Shown in pieces: positions 45,496 to 56,402 of a DNA stretch of 64,000 nucleotides. Position 1 is the stretch's first letter, and every line of letters begins with the position of its first letter. The notes beneath the pieces are model-generated. The model saw nothing but the letters and a program-made list of their open reading frames with translations, ran no database searches and had not been told where the DNA came from. Origin of the DNA: Caulobacter rhizosphaerae (GTDB lineage: Bacteria > Pseudomonadota > Alphaproteobacteria > Caulobacterales > Caulobacteraceae); contig NZ_CP048815.1 in the NCBI RefSeq assembly GCF_010977555.1, forward strand, positions 3,774,501-3,838,500. Reading direction: 5' to 3'. The position numbers and the translations under genes are program-made.

Positions 45496-45556
45496 CGTCG
45501 AGCGGCCCGGCGCCGATCCTCCCCTTTCGGCCCCGCGGGCCTGCTCGCGTCGAACG

Positions 45557-45585
45557 CCCCCGGACCTTGCGTCCGGGGCGTTTTT
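45557..45585 (+). terminator. Intrinsic terminator of the receptor gene
   Basis: CCCCGGAC and GTCCGGGG form an 8-bp stem around CTTGC, followed by CG and five T residues. Confidence 0.9.
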
Positions 45586-45601
45586 CGTCGGGCGGACCAA
45601 A

Positions 45602-45662
45602 ATACTTAGGCAATTGCCAAACTATCTGTTGACGCTAGGCGCGGCGTGAAGATACTTAGGCA
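45602..45662. promoter_or_regulatory. ArsR operator, inverted repeat plus direct repeat
   Basis: GGCAATTGCC at 45609-45618 is a perfect palindrome within ACTTAGGCAATTGCCAAACT, and ATACTTAGGCA recurs at 45652-45662, just before the ATG. Two sites for the ArsR repressor that follows are inferred, with autoregulation of the operon. Confidence 0.65.
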
Positions 45663-45663
45663 C

Positions 45664-46005
45664 ATGACTAACCAACAACCCTCGCTCGACCTGATGTTCC
45701 AGGCGCTGGCCGATCCCAGCCGGCGCAGCATCGTCGAGCGGCTCTGCGCCGGCCCGGCCTCGGTCAGCGAACTGGCCCAGCCCCTGGCGATGTCCCTGCC
45801 CTCGGTGATGCAGCACCTGCAGCTGCTGGAGGGCAGCGGCCTGATCCGCTCGGAGAAAGTGGGACGGGTGCGGACCTGCCGCCTGGAACCGGAGGCCCTC
45901 AGCGCCGCCGAGACCTGGATCAACGAACGCCGCGTGCTCATGGAACGCAAGCTCGACCGCCTGGGGGAGTACCTGCGCGCCACGGCCGGCGACGAAGACA
46001 ACTGA
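45664..46005 (+). CDS. ArsR family transcriptional regulator
   Basis: A 113-residue winged-helix regulator. LMFQALADPSRRSIVERLCA starts the domain, recognition helix VSELAQPLAMSLPSVMQHL follows, and the wing is KVGRVRTCRLEPEAL. No cysteine cluster for metal sensing is visible, so a non-metal ligand or partner is likely. ATG 45664 follows an ATACTTAGGCA half-site. The gene leads an operon with an SRPBCC protein and a GST, a common arrangement of this regulator type. Confidence 0.85.
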   Translation: MTNQQPSLDLMFQALADPSRRSIVERLCAGPASVSELAQPLAMSLPSVMQHLQLLEGSGLIRSEKVGRVRTCRLEPEALSAAETWINERRVLMERKLDRLGEYLRATAGDEDN

Positions 46006-46034
46006 CCTTCAACACACGCAAAGAGGATACGACC

Positions 46035-46508
46035 ATGACCGAACGCTCCGTTGTCCACGCCACCTTCGTCATCAACCGGGTCTACGACGCCTCGCCGGCC
46101 CGGGTGTTCAAGGCGTTCTCCAATTCCGAGGCGCGCGACCGCTGGTTCGTGAAGTCGGAGGGCTGGCCGGTGGCCGAATACACCTACGATTTCCGGGTCG
46201 GCGGGCAGGAGCACGGCCGCTTCAGCCCCGACGGCAAGATGATCGTCCTGAACGAGACCACCTACTGGGACATCGTCCCGGACCAGCGGATCATCAGCGC
46301 CTACGCCATGGACATCGACGGCAACCGCATCTCGGTGTCGGTCGCCACGATCGAGCTGAAGCCGGAGGGCAAGGGCACGCGCCTGACCTACACCGAACAG
46401 GGCGCGTTCCTGGACGGCTACGACATCCCCGCCCAGCGCGAGGCCGGGTGCCGCGACCTCTACGAAAAGCTGGCGGTCGAGCTGGAGCGCCAGGGCGAAG
46501 ACGCCTGA
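46035..46508 (+). CDS. SRPBCC (AHSA1-like) domain protein
   Basis: A 157-residue ligand-binding fold protein beginning TERSVVHATFVINRVYDASP. The core pattern VFKAFSNSEARDRWFV and RVGGQEHGRFSPDGKM is of the AHSA1 type that follows ArsR regulators. It may bind a hydrophobic ligand and, with the ArsR protein, respond to it. No catalytic residue can be assigned. It starts 29 bases after the regulator gene. Confidence 0.85.
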   Translation: MTERSVVHATFVINRVYDASPARVFKAFSNSEARDRWFVKSEGWPVAEYTYDFRVGGQEHGRFSPDGKMIVLNETTYWDIVPDQRIISAYAMDIDGNRISVSVATIELKPEGKGTRLTYTEQGAFLDGYDIPAQREAGCRDLYEKLAVELERQGEDA

Positions 46509-46524
46509 CGCCGCGCCACGAGCC

Positions 46525-46550
46525 GGGGACACGCCCGTAAACGTGTCCCC
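46525..46550. terminator. Hairpin between SRPBCC and GST genes
   Basis: GGGGACACG and CGTGTCCCC make a perfect 9-bp stem with an 8-nt loop, 17 bases past the SRPBCC stop codon. No T-run; the role is uncertain. Confidence 0.5.
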
Positions 46551-46571
46551 GCCCCCCTTTCCGGAGTTCCC

Positions 46572-47225
<654 letters not shown>

Positions 47226-47259
47226 GCTTCGAGTGAACCGGCCTTCGAACCCGGTGCGT

Positions 47260-47354
47260 GGTCCTCGTCCTTCGGCAAGCTCAGGATGAGGACCATTGTG
47301 CGGGCGGTGGCGGTAGAAAACCTCATCCTGAGCCTGCCGGAGGACGAGGTTTCC
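47260..47354. repeat. Intergenic palindromic repeat, family A
   Basis: GTCCTCGTCCTTCGGCAAGC followed by TCAGGATGAGGACCATTG, then the inverted CCTCATCCTGAGCCTGCCGG. It separates the two convergent GST genes. Confidence 0.75.
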
Positions 47355-47380
47355 AGGGCCGGATGGGCGGCTTGGCCTCC

Positions 47381-48007
47381 TCAGGCCAGGCTGTCGGCCT
47401 CCCAGGCCAGGAACTCGGGTGTCTGCAGCAGGCGCTCGCAATAGGCGCCGGCCGCGCCGGTGTCGCCATAGTCCGACAGGTGGATCCCATAGGTGCGGAA
47501 GCGGGTCGCCACCGGGGTGTAGAAGGCGTCGGCGATCGACCAGTCGCCCAGCAGGAACGGGCCGCCCGAGCGCTTGAGCAGCTGGTTCCAGCGCTCGACG
47601 ATCTTGCGCACGTCCTTCTGGGTGGCCTCGGAGATCGCCACGGCGGCGGGGGCGACTTCCAGCGCCATCGGGCATTCGCCGCGCAGCGAGCTGAAGCCTG
47701 AATGCATCTCCGCCGCCGCCGACCGGCCCAGGGCGCGCAACGCGGCGTCCTGCGGCCACAGCTTGGCGGCCGGGAACGTCTCGGCCAGATATTCGCAGAT
47801 CGCCAGCGAATCCCAGACCACCAGGTCGCCGTCCTTGAGCGCCGGCACCAGATGGCTGGGCGAGTGCTTGGCGATCTCGGCCTCGGAGGCTCCGGCCTGG
47901 CGCAGCTCGATCACCGTTTCCTTGAACGGTTGGCCCGTGCGCTTCAGCGCCAGCCAGGGGCGCAGCGACCAGCTGGACCACTTCTTGGTGCCGACGACGA
48001 TTTCCAT
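47381..48007 (-). CDS. Glutathione S-transferase family protein
   Basis: A 208-residue GST-type protein starting MEIVVGTKKWSSWSLRPWLA, where the serine pair is the likely active site. DSLAICEYLAETFPAAK is the glutathione contact, and the helical half has FLLGDWSIADAFYTPVATRF. It is convergent with the other GST, but sequence similarity is low, so it is a different subfamily. Substrate unknown. Confidence 0.88.
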   Translation of the reverse strand: MEIVVGTKKWSSWSLRPWLALKRTGQPFKETVIELRQAGASEAEIAKHSPSHLVPALKDGDLVVWDSLAICEYLAETFPAAKLWPQDAALRALGRSAAAEMHSGFSSLRGECPMALEVAPAAVAISEATQKDVRKIVERWNQLLKRSGGPFLLGDWSIADAFYTPVATRFRTYGIHLSDYGDTGAAGAYCERLLQTPEFLAWEADSLA

Positions 48008-48085
48008 GGCGAGCCTCCTTGGCGAACGGGGGGAGCCCTGGGCTTAGCCCGGGCGCTCGTCCGGGACAACGCCGCCAGCTGTCGC

Positions 48086-48265
48086 CTAGTCGTTTTCGCC
48101 GGCCGGCGGCCGTGGAAAGACGTAGGCCCAGGGACACGGCTCGGCGGGCGGGCCAGGATCGCGGGCCAGGGCGCGGAGCGTCCGGGCGCGGTTCAGTTCC
48201 TCGACGGGAACGATCTCGGCGGACCGGGCGGTCGGCGCGGGTTGCGGACGGGGCAAGGCGTACAT
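48086..48265 (-). CDS. 59-residue hypothetical protein
   Basis: A short gene from ATG 48265 with AGGAGG six bases before it, an ideal ribosome site. The sequence YALPRPQPAPTARSAEIVPV is proline-rich and then EELNRARTLRALARDP. No signal peptide or domain. Strong initiation signals make it credible; function unknown. Confidence 0.6.
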   Translation of the reverse strand: MYALPRPQPAPTARSAEIVPVEELNRARTLRALARDPGPPAEPCPWAYVFPRPPAGEND

Positions 48266-48467
48266 GGCGGACCTCCTGCAAGACCGTCTGTCGCGGCCGT
48301 GCGCCCATTGAAGACTCTCGCGCCTGAACGAGCCCGGGCGCCCTCGTTGTCCGGCGTTCATCCAGCGGCCGCCAAACCGCCCGGATTTCCCCTCTGGCCT
48401 TGGCGCTTCCGTTACGTCTACAGTCGGCCAAACGATTAGAACAAATGTTTGAAGGGAGAGGCCCAGG

Positions 48468-50000
48468 ATGGCGCAGGCGAAGACGCCGAGCGGCGCGAAG
48501 CCGCCATTTTCGCAAGCCGGCGGACCGCCGCTGTATTCGAACGGCTACAAGGCCGCGGTGCTGGGGCTGCTGCTGGCCACCTACACCTTCAACTTCATCG
48601 ACCGCACGATCATCGCCACCATCGGTCAGGCCATCAAGGTCGACCTCAAGCTGACCGACACCCAGCTGGGCCTGCTGGGCGGCCTGTACTTCGCCCTGCT
48701 CTACACCCTGCTGGGCATCCCGATCGCCCGGATGGCCGAGCGCTGGAACCGGGTGACGATCATCTCGGTGTCGCTGGTGATCTGGTCGGGCTTCACGGCC
48801 CTGTGCGGCAGCGCCTCCAGCTTCGCCCAACTGGCCCTCTACCGCTTCGGCGTCGGGGTCGGCGAGGCCGGCTGCTCGCCGCCCAGCCATTCGCTGATCA
48901 GCGACTATTACGAGCCCAAGAAGCGCGCCTCGGCCCTGTCGATCTATTCGTTCGGCATTCCCCTCGGCACGATGTTCGGGGCGGTGGCCGGCGGCTGGCT
49001 GGCCCAGGAGTTCAGCTGGCGCGTGGCCTTCGTGATCGTCGGCCTGCCCGGCATCCTGCTGGCCGTGCTGGTCAAGCTGGTCGTCAAGGAACCGCCGCGC
49101 GGCCATTCGGAGGTCAAGGAACGGCCCCTGGAAGCCGAGGACGTCGTCATCGAGCCGGCCAAGCCGCCGTTCTCGCTGGTCAACGAGTTCAAGGAACTGG
49201 GCGCGGTCATGGCCGTGCTGTTCGGCAAGTGGCCGGTGCTGCACATGATGCTGGGCGTGACCATCGCCTCGTTCGGCTCGTACGGCTCGGGGGCGTTCGT
49301 GCCGCCCTATTTCGTCCGCGGCTTCGGCCTGGGCCTGGCCCAGGTCGGCCTGATCGTCGGCCTGATCGGCGGCTTCTCGGCCGGGGTCGGAACCCTGGTC
49401 GGCGGCTTCCTGACCGACTGGTCGGGCAAGCGCAGCGCCAAGTGGTACGCCCTGGTGCCGGCCCTCGGTCTTTTGATCTGCACGCCGATCTACATCACCG
49501 CCTATCTGCAGACCGACTGGAAGATGCTGGCCCTGATCCTGCTGGTTCCGGGGATCTTCCACTATACCTACCTGGCCCCGACCTTCGGCGTCGTCCAGAA
49601 CTCGGTCGAGCCGCGCCGCCGCGCCACCGCCACGGCCCTGCTGTTCTTCTTCCTCAACTTGATCGCCCTGGGCGGCGGGCCGTGGTTCACGGGCTGGCTG
49701 ATCGACCATCTGGCCCAGTTCAACTTCAACCATCCGGGGTCGACCGGCATCTTCCACGCCCTAGGCGGCGCGTTCACCGAGCCCGGCGCGGCCAGCTTCA
49801 CCGCCCAGTGCCCCGGCGGCCTGGCCCCCAAGGGCTCGCCCGCCGACCTGGCCGCGCTCTGCAAGGGCGCCATGGCCCGCTCGACGCAGCAGGGCATCAT
49901 TGTCCTCCTGTGCTTCTACGCCTGGGCCGCCCTGCACTACGCCCTGGCCGCCATCGGCATGGTCAAGCACATGCGGGAGCGGGCGGCGGCCCAGGCTTAA
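48468..50000 (+). CDS. MFS transporter, spinster-like
   Basis: A 510-residue major facilitator protein. Twelve membrane segments; the start LLLATYTFNFIDRTIIATIG and ARMAERWNRVTIISVS (motif A) are typical of spinster-type members, and SIYSFGIPLGTMFGAVAGG follows. An extracytoplasmic insert (about 430-475) with two cysteines is seen. Substrate unknown; spinster homologues carry lipids or sphingosine-like compounds in animals. GGGAGAGG precedes the ATG. Confidence 0.87.
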   Translation: MAQAKTPSGAKPPFSQAGGPPLYSNGYKAAVLGLLLATYTFNFIDRTIIATIGQAIKVDLKLTDTQLGLLGGLYFALLYTLLGIPIARMAERWNRVTIISVSLVIWSGFTALCGSASSFAQLALYRFGVGVGEAGCSPPSHSLISDYYEPKKRASALSIYSFGIPLGTMFGAVAGGWLAQEFSWRVAFVIVGLPGILLAVLVKLVVKEPPRGHSEVKERPLEAEDVVIEPAKPPFSLVNEFKELGAVMAVLFGKWPVLHMMLGVTIASFGSYGSGAFVPPYFVRGFGLGLAQVGLIVGLIGGFSAGVGTLVGGFLTDWSGKRSAKWYALVPALGLLICTPIYITAYLQTDWKMLALILLVPGIFHYTYLAPTFGVVQNSVEPRRRATATALLFFFLNLIALGGGPWFTGWLIDHLAQFNFNHPGSTGIFHALGGAFTEPGAASFTAQCPGGLAPKGSPADLAALCKGAMARSTQQGIIVLLCFYAWAALHYALAAIGMVKHMRERAAAQA

Positions 50001-50009
50001 GGCCGGGCT

Positions 50010-50035
50010 GGGGACAGGCGCATGCGCCTGTCCCC
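50010..50035. terminator. Perfect 26-bp palindrome after MFS gene
   Basis: GGGGACAGGCGCA/TGCGCCTGTCCCC form a perfect 13-bp inverted repeat nine bases past the stop codon. No T-run. Confidence 0.55.
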
Positions 50036-50550
50036 GATCGCGGACGCGGCTTCGCCGCCTCACGCGAAAACCGCTGAGCTTGGTGGGAAGGGTGCGAAGC
50101 GCCCGGGCCTCGCCCGGAGTAGCTTTGATGTTTTGTACCGTTTCGACGAAGACGAGCGCTTCGCGCAGCCGTTATCCGGAAGCCTTCGGGTCGCGGATTT
50201 TTAACCCGCTCCGATGGAGGCCCCCGACGGGCGGAGCATTGGCGTGCTCCGGACCGCATGGGCGATTTCAGCCCAGGCCTGTTGCGTCCGCCGGATCCTT
50301 CGTCGCCAGGGCTTCGTCCTGTGTTGCAAGGAACCTGCCCAAGACGCCCGAAGCGTCACTCAAGACCACCGACAAACGCTTCCCGCTCGACCACCCCCGA
50401 AGGCCGCATCGGTCGCCGTACGTGCGCCCTCCCCATGCCTTCAGGTGGGATCAGGATAAGGGCGGTCTGAAGGGGTGGGGATCAAATTGGGTCGAGAAAG
50501 TTCAAGGCGTTGAAATCGCGGGGCTTTGCTCGCAATAGGCCGAGCATAAG
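50036..50550. other. Unexplained 0.5-kb region
   Basis: No gene is supported here. An open frame from ATG 50128 to 50538 would give a 136-residue Cys/Ser/Pro-rich protein without ribosome site or known domain, with base composition at codon positions unlike the neighbours. Short hairpins are present. Candidate relic, repeat or RNA. Confidence 0.35.
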
Positions 50551-50552
50551 TC

Positions 50553-50703
50553 CTTTCCCTCCCCCTCGTGGGGAGGGTGGCCCTGGCAGCGCCAGGGTCG
50601 GGTGGGGGGCTGCTGAGTCAGCCAGCAAACCCACCGGACGCCCTGCACCGCTCCCCACCCGACCCGCTACGCGGGCCACCCTCCCCACAAGGGGGAGGGA
50701 AGC
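50553..50703. repeat. Intergenic palindromic repeat, family B
   Basis: CTCCCCCTCGTGGGGAGGGT at the left end and CCACCCTCCCCACAAGGGGG at the right are inverted copies around about 100 bases. Related to copies at 12.9, 57.2, 58.3 and 62.1 kb. It stands before purB. Confidence 0.75.
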
Positions 50704-50790
50704 GCCATTCTGGAAACGCTCAGGCCTTCATCCCAAGTAATAATCCCCTTCCCTTGACTCCCCCGGCGGACGGGACCAAACGCCCGCCTC

Positions 50791-52101
<1,311 letters not shown>

Positions 52102-52130
52102 GGGGGTCCTCGCTCCTACCTTTATATGAT

Positions 52131-52261
52131 CGTCATCCCGGGCCTTGTGCCCGGGACCCCTGGTTCAGCTGATGGTGAAGCGCCTTGGCGCGCAGGCGCG
52201 CCACCCCTTTCGCACCTGCGGCGGACAGAGGGGTCCCGGGCACAAGGCCCGGGATGACGAC
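52131..52261. repeat. Intergenic long hairpin, family C
   Basis: CGTCATCCCGGGCCTTGTGC and, inverted, GCACAAGGCCCGGGATGACG pair almost perfectly over about 30 bases, with 60 bases in between. Same scheme as 24951-25073. Confidence 0.8.
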
Positions 52262-52297
52262 CCTAATATGAAAGGGCGCGAAATCAGGACATCCGGC

Positions 52298-52798
52298 ATG
52301 ACCCGAAAATCCGGCTTTCCTCCCGTCGTCGACGCGAGCACCCGCGTGCTGATCCTGGGCAGCCTGCCCGGCGAGGCCTCGCTGGCCGCGCGGCAGTATT
52401 ACGGCAATCCCAGGAACGCCTTCTGGCGGCTGATGGAGGGCGTGCTCGACACCCCGCTGATCGCCCTGGCCTATGAGGCGCGCCTGGCCGCCCTGCTGTC
52501 GCGCGGCGTCGGCCTATGGGACGTGATCGCCGAGGCCGAGCGGCCCGGCAGCCTCGACGCCGCCATCCGCGACCCGGCCGCCAACGACCTGGTCGCGCTG
52601 GTCGCCAGCCTGCCGAATCTGCGATTGGTCGCCTTCAATGGTGGGACCGCGGCCAGGCTGGGCGGGCGGCTGATCGGCGACCGCGCCGCCACCCTGGCCC
52701 TGCCCTCCTCCAGCCCCGCCCACGCGGCGCGGTCGTTCGAGCAGAAGGCGGCGCTCTGGAACGAACTGCGGGCTTACCTGCCTACCAGAGCCGGCTGA
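52298..52798 (+). CDS. DNA-deoxyinosine (hypoxanthine-DNA) glycosylase family protein
   Basis: A 166-residue uracil-DNA glycosylase superfamily protein. VLILGSLPGEASLAARQYYG and NPRNAFWRLM match motif 1 of the hypoxanthine/uracil-mismatch subfamily, and LPSSSPAHAARSFEQK matches motif 2. It should remove deaminated bases (hypoxanthine or uracil) from DNA in the cytoplasm. AGGA at eight bases points to ATG 52298; ATG 52268 is possible. Confidence 0.85.
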   Translation: MTRKSGFPPVVDASTRVLILGSLPGEASLAARQYYGNPRNAFWRLMEGVLDTPLIALAYEARLAALLSRGVGLWDVIAEAERPGSLDAAIRDPAANDLVALVASLPNLRLVAFNGGTAARLGGRLIGDRAATLALPSSSPAHAARSFEQKAALWNELRAYLPTRAG

Positions 52799-52944
52799 CG
52801 GTCATCAGAGCTCCGCTTAGCGAGGTAAGTTAGCCAAGACGCGCGAAAGGCAAATCGGGACCGCGCCGCGACATTACAGGTTTTTCATCTGCGCCCCGCC
52901 CGGAACTAGGGCAGCATCGCCCGCTTCGAGGGGAGACCTTTCCT

Positions 52945-54957
52945 ATGCGCCTGTTCCTGCTGGCCGCCGTTTCGGCGTTCGCCCTGTCAACAACCCTGCC
53001 CGCCGCGGCCCTCGCGGCCGATCCGCCGACCAAGGCGATGTACGGCGACTGGGGCGTCGACCTGACCGCCGGCGACAAGTCCGTCTCGCCGGGGGCCGAC
53101 TTCGACAAGTACGCCAACGGCGCCTGGGCGGCGCGCACCAAGATCCCCGACGACCAGGCCTCGGCCGGGGTCGGCTACGACGTCTACAACCGCTCGCAGG
53201 ACCAGCTGCGCACCCTGATCGAGACGGCCGAGCCGTCCACCCAGATCGGCGCGCTGTACAAGAGCTTCATCGACGAGGCCAAGGTCGAGGCGGTCGACGA
53301 CAAGCCGCTGAAGGCGGACCTGGCGCGGATCGCCGCGATCAAGACCAAGGCCGACTTCGCCGTCGCCATGGGCCAGGCCCAGGGCGGGTTCGGCGGCGGC
53401 GTCTTCTCGCTGGACATCTATCCGGACGCCAAGAACCCGGAGGTCAACACCCTCTATGTCGGCCAGGCGGGCCTGGGCCTGCCCGACCGCGACTACTACC
53501 TGACCGACGGCTTCAAGCCGCAGCTGGCGGCCTATAAGGCCTTCGTCGAGCGGGCCCTGAAGATGGCCGGCTATCCGGACCCGGCAAAGAGCGCCGCCGA
53601 CGTCGTGGCCTTCGAGACCAAGATCGCCCAGGCCAGCTGGCCGGTCGCCGACCGCCGCGACATCGACAAGACCTACAACCCGACCACCGCGGCCGAGCTG
53701 GCGACCTTCGCGCCCTTCCCCTGGACGCCTTACCTGGCCGCCGCCGGCATGCCGGGCCTGAGCAAGATGGTGCTGGGCGAGAAGACCGCCGTGCGCGACA
53801 TCGCCAAGATCTATGACGAGACGCCGCTGGAGACTCTGAAAGCCTGGCAGACCTTCAACATCGTGGCCGAGACCTCGCCCTACCTGTCCAAGCGCTTCGT
53901 CGACAGCCGGTTCGAGTACACCAAGGTCCTCAGCGGCCAGTCGGCCCTGCGGCCCCGCTGGAAGCGCGGCGTGCAGCTGGTCGACGGCAGCCTGGGCGAG
54001 ATGGTCGGCCAGACCTATGTCGCCAAGTACTTCCCGCCCAGCTCCAAGGCCCAGATGGTCGAGCTGATCGCCAACCTGAAGACGGCCATGGCGGCCCGGA
54101 TCGAAAAGGCGCCGTGGATGAGCCCGGCGACCAAGGCCGAGGCCCTGACCAAGCTGAGCAAGATGCAGGTGATGGTCGGCTATCCCGACAAGTGGCGCGA
54201 CTATTCGGGCCTGAAGCTGGACGCCGGCGACCTCTACGGCAATGTCGCGGCCAGCCGGCGCTTCGAGTGGGCCTATACGCTGAGCGACCTGGGCAAGCCG
54301 GTCGACCACGGCAAGTGGGGCATGACCCCGCAGACCGTCAACGCCTACAACGGCGGGCTGGAGAACAAGATCGTCTTCCCGGCCGGGATCCTGCAGGCTC
54401 CCTATTTCGACCCGGCGGCCGATCCGGCGGTGAACTACGGCGCGATCGGCGCGGTGATCGGCCACGAGATCAGCCACGGCTTCGACGACCAGGGCCGCAA
54501 GATCGACGCCACCGGCAAGCTGCGCGACTGGTGGACCGCCGAGGACGCCAAGCGCTTCGACGCCCAGGCCGACGTGCTGGGCAAGCAGTACGACGCCTAC
54601 CAGCCGGTCCCCGGCGCCCACATCAACGGCAAGCTGACCATGGGCGAGAACATCGCCGACCTGGCCGGCCTGCAGGTGGCCCTGGACGCCTACCACGCCT
54701 CGCTGGGCGGCAAGCCGGCCCCGGTGCTCGGCGGGCTGACCGGCGACCAGCGCCTGTTCCTGGCCTTCGCCCAGTCGTGGCAGGAAAAGGCCCGCGACGA
54801 TTCGCTGAAGCAGCAGATGGCGTCGGACCCGCATGCGCCGTCGTCGTTCCGCGTCGTCGGCCCCACCCGCAATGTCGACGCCTGGTACGACGCCTTCGGG
54901 GTCAAGCCCGGCGACGCCTACTACCTCGCGCCCGAGGCCCGCTCGCGGGTCTGGTGA
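52945..54957 (+). CDS. M13 family zinc metallopeptidase (PepO-like), exported
   Basis: A 670-residue neprilysin-type peptidase with a signal peptide (RLFLLAAVSAFALSTTLPAA). Zinc site HEISH (His507, Glu508, His511) with Glu568 and Asp572 in GENIADLAGL; substrate strand NAYNGGLENKIVFPAG. The C-terminal CxxW box of animal members is replaced by ARSRVW. It should cut small peptides in the periplasm. GGGGAG precedes the ATG. Confidence 0.93.
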   Translation: MRLFLLAAVSAFALSTTLPAAALAADPPTKAMYGDWGVDLTAGDKSVSPGADFDKYANGAWAARTKIPDDQASAGVGYDVYNRSQDQLRTLIETAEPSTQIGALYKSFIDEAKVEAVDDKPLKADLARIAAIKTKADFAVAMGQAQGGFGGGVFSLDIYPDAKNPEVNTLYVGQAGLGLPDRDYYLTDGFKPQLAAYKAFVERALKMAGYPDPAKSAADVVAFETKIAQASWPVADRRDIDKTYNPTTAAELATFAPFPWTPYLAAAGMPGLSKMVLGEKTAVRDIAKIYDETPLETLKAWQTFNIVAETSPYLSKRFVDSRFEYTKVLSGQSALRPRWKRGVQLVDGSLGEMVGQTYVAKYFPPSSKAQMVELIANLKTAMAARIEKAPWMSPATKAEALTKLSKMQVMVGYPDKWRDYSGLKLDAGDLYGNVAASRRFEWAYTLSDLGKPVDHGKWGMTPQTVNAYNGGLENKIVFPAGILQAPYFDPAADPAVNYGAIGAVIGHEISHGFDDQGRKIDATGKLRDWWTAEDAKRFDAQADVLGKQYDAYQPVPGAHINGKLTMGENIADLAGLQVALDAYHASLGGKPAPVLGGLTGDQRLFLAFAQSWQEKARDDSLKQQMASDPHAPSSFRVVGPTRNVDAWYDAFGVKPGDAYYLAPEARSRVW

Positions 54958-55023
54958 CGCGGAAAAGTCCGCGCCGCCCGATGGGGGCCGGGCGACGCGG
55001 GCCTACGCCTTGAAACGTCCGGA

Positions 55024-55443
55024 TCAGGCGATGTGCTTGACCGGCACGTGCTCGACGTGGGTATTCAGGTAGTTGAACCCGCCCGAGCCGTTCCAGGTCT
55101 GGTCGACCGAGAGCGCGGCCGTGAACTTGACGAGGAACGAGCCGATAGCGGGCGGCGGCACGCTGTAGACGAACTCGCCGCTCAGCGAGACCAGCTGGTG
55201 GTTGGGGCCAAAACCGGTCTGATAGATCTGGCCGGTGACCGGGAAGCGATGGTTGCCGCCCAGCACCGCCTGGTTCACCTCGGCGATGCCGCTGACATGG
55301 CCCGAGGCCGCCTGGACGGTCAGGGCCAGGTTGACGATCGGCGCGCCGGGCGTGCCGACGTTGCCGACCACCGCCTTGACGAAATAGAGCCCGACCTTGT
55401 CGCCGGCCTTCTGGGTATGAAGGGTACCAACATCGTCAGCCAT
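55024..55443 (-). CDS. DUF1842 domain protein
   Basis: A 139-residue protein beginning ADDVGTLHTQKAGDKVGLYF, followed by VVGNVGTPGAPIVNLALTVQ and SGHVSGIAEVNQAVLGGNHR, the DUF1842 pattern. All-beta appearance, no signal peptide. AGGAGG eight bases before ATG 55443. Role unknown. Confidence 0.7.
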   Translation of the reverse strand: MADDVGTLHTQKAGDKVGLYFVKAVVGNVGTPGAPIVNLALTVQAASGHVSGIAEVNQAVLGGNHRFPVTGQIYQTGFGPNHQLVSLSGEFVYSVPPPAIGSFLVKFTAALSVDQTWNGSGGFNYLNTHVEHVPVKHIA

Positions 55444-55615
55444 GGACGCATCCTCCTGTTGTGGGTCGACATAAGATCGCCCTTTGCGAGAGTGATACAT
55501 CCGGGGCGCGATGACGCCTAAAGGAAACCTGAGCGAGCTTTCTCTTTTTCTATCTACCTATAGGCACAGATGATCCGTGGACCCCGTCTGGCCGTCGTGC
55601 GCCCCCTGAACGGAC

Positions 55616-55651
55616 AAGGCCCGGCCGCGGTGCACCGCGCGGCCGGGCCTT
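55616..55651 (-). terminator. Strong hairpin downstream of the DUF1476 gene
   Basis: AAGGCCCGGCCGCG and CGCGGCCGGGCCTT form a 14-bp perfect stem around 8 bases; read on the minus strand it ends in CCTTGT. Probable terminator of the gene at 55693-56010. Confidence 0.6.
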
Positions 55652-55692
55652 GCACACTCATTAGAATTATTCGCGGCCACGGCCGCCGGGCC

Positions 55693-56010
55693 CTACTCGC
55701 CGGCGGCGATCTGGCCGCGGGCCAGGGCCAGCAACTCGTCCATCTTCCGGCGGACCTCGCCCTCGCTGACATTGACGCCCGAACCCTTCAGGTCGCCGGC
55801 GACCTTGCGCAGCACGTCCTCGTCGCCGGGCTGTTCGAAATCGGACTTCACGACGGCGCGGGCGTACTCCTCGACCGTCGCCAGGCCCATCAGCTCGGCC
55901 GCCCATTCGCCCAGCAGGCGATTGCGGCGCGCGGTCGCCTTGAATTCCTGTTCCTGCTCCAGCGCGAACTTGCGTTCGAAACCCTGTTCGCGGTCGTCGA
56001 AGGTGGTCAT
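55693..56010 (-). CDS. ATP synthase zeta-type inhibitor (DUF1476)
   Basis: A 105-residue helical protein beginning TTFDDREQGFERKFALEQEQ, followed by WAAELMGLATVEEYARAVV and EVRRKMDELLALARGQI. It matches DUF1476, to which the Paracoccus F1-ATPase zeta subunit (104 residues) belongs; that protein inserts its N-terminus into F1 and blocks ATP hydrolysis. The same role is inferred here, in the cytoplasm. It stands divergent from purC. Confidence 0.85.
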   Translation of the reverse strand: MTTFDDREQGFERKFALEQEQEFKATARRNRLLGEWAAELMGLATVEEYARAVVKSDFEQPGDEDVLRKVAGDLKGSGVNVSEGEVRRKMDELLALARGQIAAGE

Positions 56011-56117
56011 GAAAGCCCCAATAGTCTCTGAGCCGGCTGCATATCCTCTGGCGAGCCGCCGGGCAATCGTAAGCAACGCCGCAGCGGCGCCGATCCGCTC
56101 ACAATCGCGCCGATCCG

Positions 56118-56168
56118 GCTGGAGCAAACCACGCGATACGGGAATTGCGCGGCTTGCTCCAGCTTTTT
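56118..56168 (+). terminator. Plus-strand intrinsic terminator without an upstream gene
   Basis: GCTGGAGCAAACCACGCG and GCGGCTTGCTCCAGC pair (few mismatches) around 11 bases, followed by TTTTT. On the plus strand only the 107 bases after the DUF1476 ATG precede it, so an unannotated short transcript or a purC leader is suggested. Confidence 0.65.
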
Positions 56169-56402
56169 GCCTTCGCATCCCTTTGGCGGAAAACCGGCGT
56201 CCGCATTTCCGCGCCATGCTCCGGGCTGTTTGCGCCAAAGACCGCGTTCGGGTAGTTTCGGGACGACATTTTTCGTGAGCGGCCTTGAGTCGAACGCCGC
56301 GCGCAGCTATCCGCCGCGCGCGCTTTTCGTTTCTCCGGAGATTTTCCGGACCGGTTTCCGGACAGGGGCGCGCCCGCAACCAGAAGGGCCTCGACGAGAG
56401 CC

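Noticed and set aside
48430..48456. GAACAAATGTTTGAA before the MFS gene, possible SOS box
   Set aside because: It does not fit the alphaproteobacterial GTTC-N7-GTTC LexA site and the symmetry is imperfect.
50128..50538. 136-codon open frame
   Set aside because: No ribosome site, no domain and unusual composition; listed only as an unexplained region.
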